From assembly GCA_934179885.1 (NCBI GenBank), contig CAKPQY010000002.1:1-20799 (forward strand): DNA of 20,799 bases. Direction: 5' to 3'. Each line of letters opens with the position of its first letter. Within the stretch, counting starts at the first letter, position 1. Position numbers and translations under genes: made by a program. Positions 1 through 7,034 of the stretch are shown here, piece by piece. Source of the DNA: an uncultured Clostridia bacterium (GTDB taxonomy: Bacteria > Bacillota > Clostridia > TANB77 > CAG-508). The notes under the pieces were generated by a model that worked only from the letters and a program-made list of their open reading frames with translations, was not told where the DNA came from and made no database searches.

Positions 1-1
1 A

Positions 2-139
2 ATAATGGGTTCAATAAAAGGAAAAATGAAGGAAAATGATTGGACATGGGCTGGAGATAGTCAAGAATTTTTTGAAGAAGAAACAGGATTATATCACAAA
101 ACATGTTCTTTTAGGAAAGGTAGGTATATAAATGGCTAG
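2..139 (+). CDS. Phage head-tail/tail-completion protein, C-terminal end (partial)
   Basis: An open frame enters from the left edge and ends at TAG 137-139. About 45 residues are visible, including WTWAGDSQEFFEEETGLYHK. It overlaps the start of the major tail protein by eight bases, which implies translational coupling. The gene just before a siphophage major tail protein usually encodes a head-tail connector, a tail terminator or a tail completion protein, so this is probably one of those. The fragment is too short to assign to a family. An internal ATG at 5-7 exists but is probably not the start, since the frame is open to the window edge. Confidence 0.5.
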   Translation: MMGSIKGKMKENDWTWAGDSQEFFEEETGLYHKTCSFRKGRYING

Positions 140-716
140 TATAGGATTAAGAACAGCAAAATATAATAAAATAGATTATGTTACAAAGAAATATGCAGCA
201 TTAGAAAAAGAATCAATAGTACCAATTTTGGGAAGATTAATTAATGCAAAACCAAATCCAGAAAAACATAGCACAAAACTTTATGCAGATGATATAGAAG
301 CAGAAAGTGACACATCATTTAAAGGCGGAACTGTAAATATAACAGTTGATGATGTTACTGATGAAGTGTATGCAGATATAAAAGGATGTACAATTACTGA
401 AAAAGAAGTTATAGACAATTCAGAAGATATAGCACCAGAAATTGGTTATGGTCATATTGTTACTAAAGTATATAAAGGGATAAAAAGTTATAAAGTGGAA
501 TTTTTACCACGTATTCAAATAACAAAAGTAACTGCAGATAGAAAAACAAAAGGGGAATCAATAGAATACAATACAGTATCTATTGAAGCAGATTTGAAAG
601 AATTAGAAGAAGAAATTAATGGTATGAAAATTGGAACTTGGAGAAAAATGAAAACATTTGCAACATTACCAGAAGCTCAAGCATATCTAGATGAATTACT
701 AACACCATCAAAATAA
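132..716 (+). CDS. Major tail protein, phi13 type
   Basis: This 194-residue protein is the likely subunit of the non-contractile tail tube. The start MASIGLRTAKYNKIDY and the later stretch with Y.DD..AE.D..F.GG.V....DD matches the phi13-type major tail protein of Firmicutes siphophages, and the length is normal for that family. Its position, just before the tail assembly chaperone and tape measure, is the standard siphophage order. It overlaps the upstream gene by eight bases and is followed at once by a strong hairpin (724-752). That would let this abundant structural protein be made in excess over the tail genes downstream. Family assignment is by recognition of the sequence pattern and gene order. 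Confidence 0.85.
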   Translation: MASIGLRTAKYNKIDYVTKKYAALEKESIVPILGRLINAKPNPEKHSTKLYADDIEAESDTSFKGGTVNITVDDVTDEVYADIKGCTITEKEVIDNSEDIAPEIGYGHIVTKVYKGIKSYKVEFLPRIQITKVTADRKTKGESIEYNTVSIEADLKELEEEINGMKIGTWRKMKTFATLPEAQAYLDELLTPSK

Positions 717-723
717 TTTAAAT

Positions 724-752
724 AAAAGTAGACTATTTTTTAGTCTACTTTT
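724..752 (+). terminator. Hairpin after the major tail gene (terminator or attenuator)
   Basis: A perfect 12-bp stem: AAAAGTAGACTA at 724-735 pairs with TAGTCTACTTTT at 741-752 across a five-T loop. It is followed by AATTTTTT. It starts eight bases after the major tail stop and ends just before the ribosome site AGGAGGT of the next gene. The tail operon continues, so it probably acts as a partial terminator or an RNA 3'-end stabiliser that reduces expression of the later genes. Confidence 0.7.
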
Positions 753-772
753 AATTTTTTAGGAGGTAAAAA

Positions 773-1126
773 ATGACAAATACTATAAAACATTTTAAAA
801 TTGGAGATATAGAATATCCATTGGCATTTACAATGAACGTAATTGAAAAAATACAAGAAAAATATGGTTCATATGAAAAATGGGGAGATATGACAGATGG
901 CAAAGAAAAAGAAGTAAACATAGGAGCATTAAAGTTTGGAATAACGGAAATGATTAATGAAGGAATAGACATTGAAAACGAAAATCTAGAAACTAAAAGA
1001 GTATTTGTAACACCAAAACAAGTAGGAAGAATTATAACAGAATTAGGAATGAAAAAATTAACAGATAAAGTTCAAGAAACAGTAATTGAATCAACAAAGA
1101 CTAACGAAGAAGAAAAAAACGTGTAA
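773..1126 (+). CDS. Tail assembly chaperone, short form (gpG-like)
   Basis: A 117-residue acidic protein in the position of the siphophage tail assembly chaperone, between the major tail protein and the tape measure. A strong AGGAGGT lies 11 bases upstream. Such chaperones coat the hydrophobic tape measure before the tail tube polymerises around it. The last codons read GAA AAA AAC GTG TAA, and the A AAA AAC is a classic -1 slippery heptamer in exactly the right phase. A second product, gpGT, is therefore expected: 116 residues from this frame plus 76 from the -1 frame up to 1350. The family is assigned mainly from position, length and the frameshift signal. Confidence 0.8.
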   Translation: MTNTIKHFKIGDIEYPLAFTMNVIEKIQEKYGSYEKWGDMTDGKEKEVNIGALKFGITEMINEGIDIENENLETKRVFVTPKQVGRIITELGMKKLTDKVQETVIESTKTNEEEKNV

Positions 1127-1166
1127 TCCACGAGGATGAAGAATTTATTATTGATTTCTCGTGGAT
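1114..1166 (+). promoter_or_regulatory. Programmed -1 ribosomal frameshift signal
   Basis: The slippery heptamer A AAA AAC is at 1114-1120, in phase with the gpG frame. After a five-base spacer, ATCCACGAG (1126-1134) pairs perfectly with CTCGTGGAT (1158-1166) to make a 9-bp stem with a 23-base loop. The gpG stop codon TAA lies at 1124-1126, just inside the structure. Heptamer, spacing and stem match the classic signal that makes the G/GT fusion in siphophage tail assembly. Confidence 0.88.
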
Positions 1167-1350
1167 ATTATTTATTGGACATTGCTTATTAGGTTTTAGT
1201 GAAAAAGAAGTGGGGAGAATGACTTTATCAAAATTTCTGAAATTATATAAGCATTATAAAAACGATTATGATTTTAAATTAAAACATATAACATATGAAG
1301 AAATAGAAGAAAGAATAAATCATCAAGGAGAAATGTTTAGCGATGAGTAA
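1120..1350 (+). CDS. Tail assembly chaperone, -1 frame extension (gpT part of gpGT)
   Basis: After slipping at 1114-1120 the ribosome would read CGT GTA ATC CAC and continue for 76 codons to TAA 1348-1350. The peptide includes EFIIDFSWILFIGHCLLGFSEKEVG and a KLYKHYKNDYDF stretch. It has no usable ribosome site or start of its own, so it is expected only as the C-terminal half of a fusion of about 192 residues. In lambda-type tails the GT form bridges the G-coated tape measure and the tail tube subunits. Its stop overlaps the start of the zinc-ribbon gene (ATGAGTAA), which suggests coupled translation. Confidence 0.82.
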   Translation, partial: RVIHEDEEFIIDFSWILFIGHCLLGFSEKEVGRMTLSKFLKLYKHYKNDYDFKLKHITYEEIEERINHQGEMFSDE

Positions 1351-1501
1351 ATTAGAAAAAATTAAATGTCCTCAATGTGGACAAACTCTGATTTTTATAA
1401 ATCACATTGATGGAGAAATAAAATGCACAAGATGCAAAAATAAAATACGAATACAAAAAGAAAAGAGTGAGGAACACGCACGCACAGAGTTAGTGAAGTA
1501 G
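1343..1501 (+). CDS. Com-like small zinc-ribbon protein
   Basis: A 52-residue protein with two CxxC knuckles, KCPQCGQ and KCTRCKN, separated by about 15 residues. The pattern IKCPxCGxxL...IDGEIKCxRCKNKI resembles the Com family of Mu-like phages, where Com binds RNA and activates translation of the DNA-modification gene mom. Nothing like mom is visible in this window. The start ATG 1343-1345 overlaps the gpT stop, so translation is probably coupled to frameshifting upstream. A generic zinc-ribbon protein is the main alternative. The two zinc knuckles are clear; the Com name is inference. Confidence 0.65.
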   Translation: MSKLEKIKCPQCGQTLIFINHIDGEIKCTRCKNKIRIQKEKSEEHARTELVK

Positions 1502-1511
1502 TTACCCAAGG

Positions 1512-1549
1512 CCTTTCTTTATTATATAGATTTTTATAAATAAAGAAGG
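1512..1549 (+). promoter_or_regulatory. Hairpin covering the tape measure ribosome site
   Basis: CCTTtCTTTATT (1512-1523, one bulged T) can pair with AATAAAGAAGG (1539-1549). The 3' arm contains the GAAGG of the tape measure Shine-Dalgarno sequence, and the start codon follows at 1557. The structure could restrict tape measure translation, which has to be low because each tail uses few copies. Function is inferred from the pairing alone. Confidence 0.4.
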
Positions 1550-1556
1550 TGAGAAA

Positions 1557-3758
1557 ATGGCAACAAGTTTTGGTGGTACAGTCAAATTAACTGGAGAAAG
1601 TGAATATAGAAAAGCTTTAAGAGATATATCAACTAATTTAAAAGAATTTTCAAGTGAACTGAAATTGACAAATACTCAATTTGCGTCAGGAGATAAAACA
1701 ATAAAAGATACCAAGTCAGCATATAGCAATATGAATACTACAATACAAGAACAAAAAGAAAAAATTAACAGCTTAAGAAGTGCGTTATTAGAAGCGGAGA
1801 AAGAATATGGTTCAAATAATGAAAAAGTAAAAACTTTTAAAACTCAACTGAACAATGCAGAAACACAATTAGTACAAATGGAAAATGCAACAGATAAAAA
1901 TAATAAAGAGCTTAAGGAAATGAAAAATGGTTTTGATGATGCAGGACAAGGAGCAATAAAATTTGGAGATTTGCTAAAAGCAAATGTTTTAGGAGATTTT
2001 ATTACAAGTGGTTTGAAATCAGTAGCAGGTGCTGTCAAACAAGTTGGTTCAGCATTATTAAGTGTTGGAAAAGATGCATTAGATAGTTATGCAGATTATG
2101 AACAACTTGTAGGTGGAGTTGAAACGTTATTTAAAGATAATGCTAGTACAGTTGAGAATTATGCAAATAATGCATATAAAACAGCAGGATTATCTGCAAA
2201 TGATTATATGGAAACAATAACAGGTTTTAGTGCTAGTTTACTTCAATCATTAAATGGAGATACAGCAAAAGTTGCTGAAGTTGGGAACATGGCTGTAACA
2301 GATATGGCAGATAATGCAAACAAAATGGGAACAGATATGACATTAATACAAAATGCTTATCAAGGATTTGCAAAACAGAATTATACGATGTTAGATAACT
2401 TGAAATTAGGATATGGTGGAACCAAAGAAGAAATGCAAAGATTACTTTCGGATGCAGAAAAGGTCACAGGAATTAAATATGATATTAGTAATTTGAATGA
2501 TGTTTATCAAGCAATTCATGTAATACAAGGTGAACTGGGGGTAACAGGAACAACGGCAAAAGAAGCAAGTACAACGATTCAAGGTTCTGTCTCTGCAATG
2601 AAATCAGCGTGGCAAAATATGTTGACAGGAATAGCAACAGGTGATACTGGAAACGTAGGAAATTTGGTAAATAATTTAGTAGACAGTGTAATGACAGCCA
2701 GCCAAAATATATTACCACGAGTTCAAGAAATAGCAAACGGTATTACAGCAGTATTACCAGCAGTTATTACAAAAATTAATGAAAACTTGCCAACATTGTT
2801 GGATTCTGGAGTTCAAATATTAAATACATTATTACAAGGTATTATGACAAATTTACCTGCAATTATGGAAGGGGCAAATCAAATAATAAACACATTGTTA
2901 ATGACTTTAATTGAAATGCTACCGCAAATAATCGATGGCGGAATACAGATTATTGTTGCATTAGTACAAGGACTTGCCGAACAAATGCCTACTTTAGTTC
3001 CTCAAATGGTAGAGACTATTGTAACAATTGCAAATTCATTGTTAGGTAATATAGATATGATAATTGATGCTGGTATACAATTACTAATTGGTTTAGCAGA
3101 AGGACTGGTAAATGCTTTACCACAATTAATTGATAAAATACCTGTTATTATAGATAAATTATATACTGCTATATCAAATAATGTACCCAAATTGGTACAA
3201 GCGGGTATTAAACTTACAATAAAACTTGCAGAAGGACTAATAAAAGCTATTCCTCAGTTAATTAGTAAAATCCCTCAAATTATCGGTTCATTAGTTAGAG
3301 GTTTTGCAAATTATTTCTCTAATATGCATGAAGTTGGGAAAAATCTTGTATCAGGTATTTGGGAAGGAATAAAAAATGCAAAAAACTGGTTGTTGGGCAA
3401 AGTTAAAGAATGGTGTGGAAATATATTAAATGGAATAAAAAGTTTTTTTGGAATACATTCACCATCGAAAGTATTTAAAGATGAAATAGGAACAAATCTT
3501 GCATTAGGTGTAGGAGAAGGATTTTCAGATACTATGAAGGCTGTGTCAAATGATATGTCTGCTTCTATTCCAACTGAATTTGATGTTAGTTCAACAGTAA
3601 CAAAAATAGATAGTTCTAATCAGTTGACATTAGAAAATATCACAAATTCGTTTGTAACTGCTATTAAAAAGTTGAATGCTCAAGTAATTATAGATAAAGA
3701 AACCGTATCAAAATTTGTTATCGATTCGGTTAATAACGAATTAGGAGAAGTTATGTAA
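1557..3758 (+). CDS. Tail tape measure protein
   Basis: This 733-residue protein sets tail length and is probably injected with the DNA. Residues 1-130 are charged and coiled-coil-like (TNLKEFSSELKLTNTQF, then many K/E/Q heptads). Residues about 180-320 contain the TP901-type core with YADYEQLVGGVETLF and NYANNAYKTAGLS. Residues 411-586 are eight tandem 22-residue hydrophobic repeats, each with the pattern LPxLIDxGIQIIxxLxxGLxxx. The C-terminus has the common KSFFGIHSPSKVFKDEIG and GVGEGF motifs. The length is at the short end for the family, predicting a short tail. It starts at ATG 1557 after AAGGTGAG and sits directly before the distal tail gene. Confidence 0.92.
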   Translation: MATSFGGTVKLTGESEYRKALRDISTNLKEFSSELKLTNTQFASGDKTIKDTKSAYSNMNTTIQEQKEKINSLRSALLEAEKEYGSNNEKVKTFKTQLNNAETQLVQMENATDKNNKELKEMKNGFDDAGQGAIKFGDLLKANVLGDFITSGLKSVAGAVKQVGSALLSVGKDALDSYADYEQLVGGVETLFKDNASTVENYANNAYKTAGLSANDYMETITGFSASLLQSLNGDTAKVAEVGNMAVTDMADNANKMGTDMTLIQNAYQGFAKQNYTMLDNLKLGYGGTKEEMQRLLSDAEKVTGIKYDISNLNDVYQAIHVIQGELGVTGTTAKEASTTIQGSVSAMKSAWQNMLTGIATGDTGNVGNLVNNLVDSVMTASQNILPRVQEIANGITAVLPAVITKINENLPTLLDSGVQILNTLLQGIMTNLPAIMEGANQIINTLLMTLIEMLPQIIDGGIQIIVALVQGLAEQMPTLVPQMVETIVTIANSLLGNIDMIIDAGIQLLIGLAEGLVNALPQLIDKIPVIIDKLYTAISNNVPKLVQAGIKLTIKLAEGLIKAIPQLISKIPQIIGSLVRGFANYFSNMHEVGKNLVSGIWEGIKNAKNWLLGKVKEWCGNILNGIKSFFGIHSPSKVFKDEIGTNLALGVGEGFSDTMKAVSNDMSASIPTEFDVSSTVTKIDSSNQLTLENITNSFVTAIKKLNAQVIIDKETVSKFVIDSVNNELGEVM

Positions 3759-3772
3759 AAGGAGATGAAAAA

Positions 3773-4624
3773 ATGAAAGTAAGAAGATTTTTAATAGAAA
3801 ATGAAAAAGGACAACAATTTAGACTTGATAATTTAAATGAAGGATGCTTTCTAACATCTCCTGGCAATTTAGGGTATTCATATAGTATAGATTTTGTACA
3901 ATTAGGATTCGAATTTATAGAAAATAATAGAAAAATTGAACAAAGTAATCCAAATGGAATTGCATATTTTCGTTCATATGATAAAATAAAAGAATTTGTT
4001 GATTTTATAGAAAGTTCATTAAAATTGAAGTGGCTATATATTGTTCCTTTTGAAACAGGAGAAAGAACGTATTATCGAGATGTTATTCTAAAGAAAATTG
4101 AAAAAACTGAAAAAAAAGGTAAATGGTTAGCTTGTCCTGTTGAATTTGCAAGTAAGTCATTGTGGTATGAACAAAATGAAACAATATTTAAAATAGAAAC
4201 ATATGAAGATGAAATGAGATATGATTATAGGTGGAATAGTAGATATATAGACTATAATATTAGAGCAATTCAATTTAATAATAAAGGACATATTGAAGCA
4301 CCATTTCAAGTGGAAATAGATGGATTTGTGCAAAATCCATCTATTTCTATTTTTATTGATGACGAAGAGTTCGCTAGTATAAAAATACCAATAACTATAA
4401 AAGAATATGAAAAATTGTTATATTCAAGTAAAACAGGAGAAATTTATATACAAAAGCAAAATACAGATGGGACATTAGAAAATCTTTGGAAACAAGAATA
4501 CATTGATATACAAAAACAAAATATATTTAAGTTACCACTCGGAGTTTCTGAAATTAGACTAACGGCAGATGATGATATTGCAAATGCTAAATTAGTTATA
4601 TTTCCACAGTACAAGGCGGTGTAA
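3773..4624 (+). CDS. Distal tail protein (Dit family)
   Basis: A 283-residue protein directly after the tape measure, the usual place for Dit, which forms the hexameric ring joining the tail tube to the baseplate. The N-terminus, with IENEKGQQFRLDN followed by GNLGYSYSIDFVQLG, is characteristic of the phage tail family proteins found here in Firmicutes siphophages. The C-terminal part (PFQVEIDGFVQNPSISIF onward) looks like the galectin-like half of Dit. The ribosome site AAGGAGATG precedes the ATG. The next gene begins three bases after its stop. Confidence 0.8.
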   Translation: MKVRRFLIENEKGQQFRLDNLNEGCFLTSPGNLGYSYSIDFVQLGFEFIENNRKIEQSNPNGIAYFRSYDKIKEFVDFIESSLKLKWLYIVPFETGERTYYRDVILKKIEKTEKKGKWLACPVEFASKSLWYEQNETIFKIETYEDEMRYDYRWNSRYIDYNIRAIQFNNKGHIEAPFQVEIDGFVQNPSISIFIDDEEFASIKIPITIKEYEKLLYSSKTGEIYIQKQNTDGTLENLWKQEYIDIQKQNIFKLPLGVSEIRLTADDDIANAKLVIFPQYKAV

Positions 4625-4627
4625 ATA

Positions 4628-5863
4628 ATGGAAGTAAAAGCAAGTTTTAATGATAAAGAGTATACTCTTATTTTTAACAAACAAAGTGGGTTTTATGAAG
4701 CTGAAATAGAAGCTCCTCGTGTTGGAGGAATATACAATGCACAGATAACTTTTAAAGATTTATTAAATAATGAAGAAAAATCCAATAAAAAAATTCAAAT
4801 TTGGGCAAAAGAGCAAAAAATAAACAAATCAGAGGAAACTATAGTTTACTTTTTAGATAAAAATGATTTAGAAATAAAGGATGAAATTGAGTTTGAAAAT
4901 TACGAATATGTGATAGATGAAGAAACAAACAAAAAAACAATATTCAAAGTAATGAAAAAAATAAATGCTGAAAATGGAGATATTGTTATTTTGCAAAGAA
5001 ATGCAAATATTGATTATATTGGAATGATTGAAGATATAGAAAATGAAGATGGAGAAAAGGAAAGAAAGGTTTCACTGGAATATATTTCAAACATTTTTAA
5101 CAGAAAAATTATATTGTCAAATGAAAAATTAATGAGTACAAGCGGAGTAGAAGATTTTATTGCAAAAGAAATTTATGATAATTTTACAAATTCAGATGAT
5201 ACTTATTTAAATATAAATTGGCTTGATGTTGAAATAAAAACACATACTAAAATAACTAAATCAATAGATACAGATAATGGCATTTATAATTTTCATACAT
5301 TTATTACAAACTGTAGTCAAAATTATAACATTATTTTAGATTTTTCATATAAAGATGGAAAAATAAAATTATCTATATATAAACAAGAAGCAGAAACACA
5401 ATTGATAGATACTACTATATCAGATATAAGTAATTATGTAGAAAAATTCGAAACGAGTGTAGTAGCAAAAGTAGTTGTGAAAACTGATACTGATGTACAA
5501 AAATGGTATTTGTTAAGCGATAGAACTACAACACAAGACAAAGATAATAAAAATAGAGCAACAGGAAAAATCGAAACAGTATATACAGCAAAATCAGAGG
5601 ATGCAAGACAAACAGCATTAGATACATTTAAATCGAATACATACAATCACTATATATCATTTAACATAAATAGAAATAGTAAATTATTTGATGTAAATAA
5701 ATTAAAGATAGGAACACCACTAAATGTTAGAACTAATAACAATCTAATATTAGATACTTATATTTCAGCAATTTCAGATACTGGCGATAACTTTATAAGT
5801 ATAACGTGTGGAAATATGAGAATCAAGTTCATAGATAAATTATTGAAAGAGAGGAATAAATAA
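4628..5863 (+). CDS. Tail hub / Tal-like protein (ReqiPepy6 Gp37-like)
   Basis: A 411-residue protein in the Tal (tail-associated hub) position between Dit and the fiber. Residues 1-65 look like a separate beta-sandwich domain (GFYEAEIEAPRVGGIYNAQI). The rest, with YIGMIEDIENEDGEKERKVS in the middle and GTPLNVRTNN near the end, resembles the Siphovirus Gp37-like tail hub family. No peptidase domain is visible at the C-terminus, so this looks like a hub without the enzymatic extension that longer Tal proteins carry. Start and stop overlap or nearly overlap both neighbours, indicating one operon. The family name is moderately sure; the role follows from order. Confidence 0.7.
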   Translation: MEVKASFNDKEYTLIFNKQSGFYEAEIEAPRVGGIYNAQITFKDLLNNEEKSNKKIQIWAKEQKINKSEETIVYFLDKNDLEIKDEIEFENYEYVIDEETNKKTIFKVMKKINAENGDIVILQRNANIDYIGMIEDIENEDGEKERKVSLEYISNIFNRKIILSNEKLMSTSGVEDFIAKEIYDNFTNSDDTYLNINWLDVEIKTHTKITKSIDTDNGIYNFHTFITNCSQNYNIILDFSYKDGKIKLSIYKQEAETQLIDTTISDISNYVEKFETSVVAKVVVKTDTDVQKWYLLSDRTTTQDKDNKNRATGKIETVYTAKSEDARQTALDTFKSNTYNHYISFNINRNSKLFDVNKLKIGTPLNVRTNNNLILDTYISAISDTGDNFISITCGNMRIKFIDKLLKERNK

Positions 5864-6579
5864 TGATAAAAGGTTTTAGATTTACAAATCAGTTAGCAAA
5901 TGCAGAAGTAGATGCTAGAATACATCAAGAATTTTTAAATAAAAATGATGGTATTTTTTATGGTATGAATATAAGCAAAACAAATAATTCTATAACTATT
6001 GCAGAGGGATTATGTGAAATAGCAGGAAGACCAGTTGCAGTAATAGATACAGAGACAGTAAATGTTGGCACAAATACGTCATATTGCTTATTAATTTTAG
6101 AGATAGATTTATCAAAAGATTCAACAAAAGATGTTTTTGAACAAGTTTCATTTAAAATATTAGAATCAAGTTCGGCATATCCAAGTGTAACTCAAGAAGA
6201 TATAAATATGTATAATGGTGAAAATAATATCTATCAGCTAGAATTTGCCCGTTTTAGAACAGGAAGTACAGGTATAATAGAATTTAAAGATACTAGAAAA
6301 TTTTTAAGTTTTACAGGTATATATGCTCAAATAAAAGCAGATTGCGAAAAAGTAATGGCTGAAATAAAACAAGAATTAGCAAATGTTAAAGATGGGAGCG
6401 ATTATTTATTAAAAAGTACAGGTGGAACAGTAAAGGGAAAAACAATTTTTGAAGGAGGAATAGAAGGAAATGTCAAAGGAAATGTCACAGGTAATTGCAG
6501 TGGTTCTTCTGGTAGTTGTACTGGTAATGCTTCTACTGCTACAACTGCAAATAGTGCAAAGGGGTGTACACGGAAATAG
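5863..6579 (+). CDS. Tail fiber / receptor-binding protein, N-terminal part (frameshifted)
   Basis: The frame gives 238 residues and ends at TAG 6577-6579. Residues 1-180 are the attachment part (GFRFTNQLANAEVDARIHQEF). From about residue 195 the sequence turns into Gly/Asn/Thr/Ser-rich fiber repeats (NVKGNVTGNCSGSSGSC, TGNASTATTANSAKG). The same repeat style continues in the +1 frame after AAG GGG at 6559-6564 (VHGNSATATKLQTARS). Removing one G from 6561-6564 would fuse the two into a fiber of about 387 residues. The gene is therefore broken, phase-shifted, or affected by a homopolymer error. The start overlaps the hub gene stop by one base. Confidence 0.8.
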   Translation: MIKGFRFTNQLANAEVDARIHQEFLNKNDGIFYGMNISKTNNSITIAEGLCEIAGRPVAVIDTETVNVGTNTSYCLLILEIDLSKDSTKDVFEQVSFKILESSSAYPSVTQEDINMYNGENNIYQLEFARFRTGSTGIIEFKDTRKFLSFTGIYAQIKADCEKVMAEIKQELANVKDGSDYLLKSTGGTVKGKTIFEGGIEGNVKGNVTGNCSGSSGSCTGNASTATTANSAKGCTRK

Positions 6580-7027
6580 TGCTACAGCAACAAAATTGCA
6601 AACAGCAAGAAGCATTGCAATAGGTGGAGCAGTCAAGGGAAGTGCTAATTTTGATGGAAGTGGAAATGTCACAATTAATACTTCACAAAATAATATTTTT
6701 GTGCTAACAGGGAGTTTTGTTATTGATGGTTCTAGCACAGGAACTTACAAATCTTCAAGTAAAGATATAGACTTTCCAACTGGCCTTAATAAAAATAACT
6801 GTATACTTATTGCGGCAGGAAGAAATGTTCAAAATTTAGAAAGTTGTGGTTATGGCTATGGTATTACGGATTTAGAAAGTAATAAATCTATTGGAATGCT
6901 TATAGGTGCAGAACCTTTTTGTGTTTTATTAGGTACAAATGAAAATAAAATTAGAATTTATGGTTTTAATAGTAACACAGCCAAAAAAACTTTATATTAC
7001 AAAATAGTACTAATGAAAATTAGCTAA
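6563..7027 (+). pseudogene. Tail fiber C-terminal part, currently in the expressed orientation
   Basis: This is the +1 frame continuation of the fiber, with no credible start of its own; the upstream ATG at 6470 in this frame gives only a shadow of the N-terminal gene. It reads VHGNSATATKLQTARSIAIGG, then GSANFDGSGNVTI, a standard phage fiber repeat ending. It then enters the variable head at the 24-bp repeat (QNNIFVLTGS) and ends YKIVLMKIS at TAA 7025-7027. The last 105 or so residues after the repeat would be the receptor-contacting tip. A second, different version of this tip lies in the opposite orientation at 7020-7351. Confidence 0.78.
6684..6707 (+). repeat. Left inverted repeat of the fiber cassette
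   Basis: The repeat is CACAAAATAATATTTTTGTG followed by CTAA. Its first 20 bases form a dyad: 7-bp arms CACAAAA and TTTTGTG around a 6-bp centre. That size resembles a tyrosine-recombinase core site. It encodes the QNNIFVL that both fiber tips share. Confidence 0.9.
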
Positions 7028-7034
7028 TTTTCAT
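7013..7034. repeat. 22-bp palindrome where the two fiber tips meet
   Basis: ATGAAAATTAG and its exact complement CTAATTTTCAT abut at 7023/7024. The stop codons of the two opposed tips (plus strand 7025-7027, minus strand 7020-7022) lie in the centre. Similarity continues outward imperfectly because both strands encode YKIVLMKIS. It may also act as a transcription-stopping hairpin in either orientation. Confidence 0.85.

Noticed and set aside
6470..6562. Independent start for the fiber tip frame at ATG 6470
   Set aside because: There is no ribosome site, and the resulting Val/Leu-rich peptide is just the shifted reading of the Gly/Asn/Thr fiber repeats. The frame makes sense only after about 6563.
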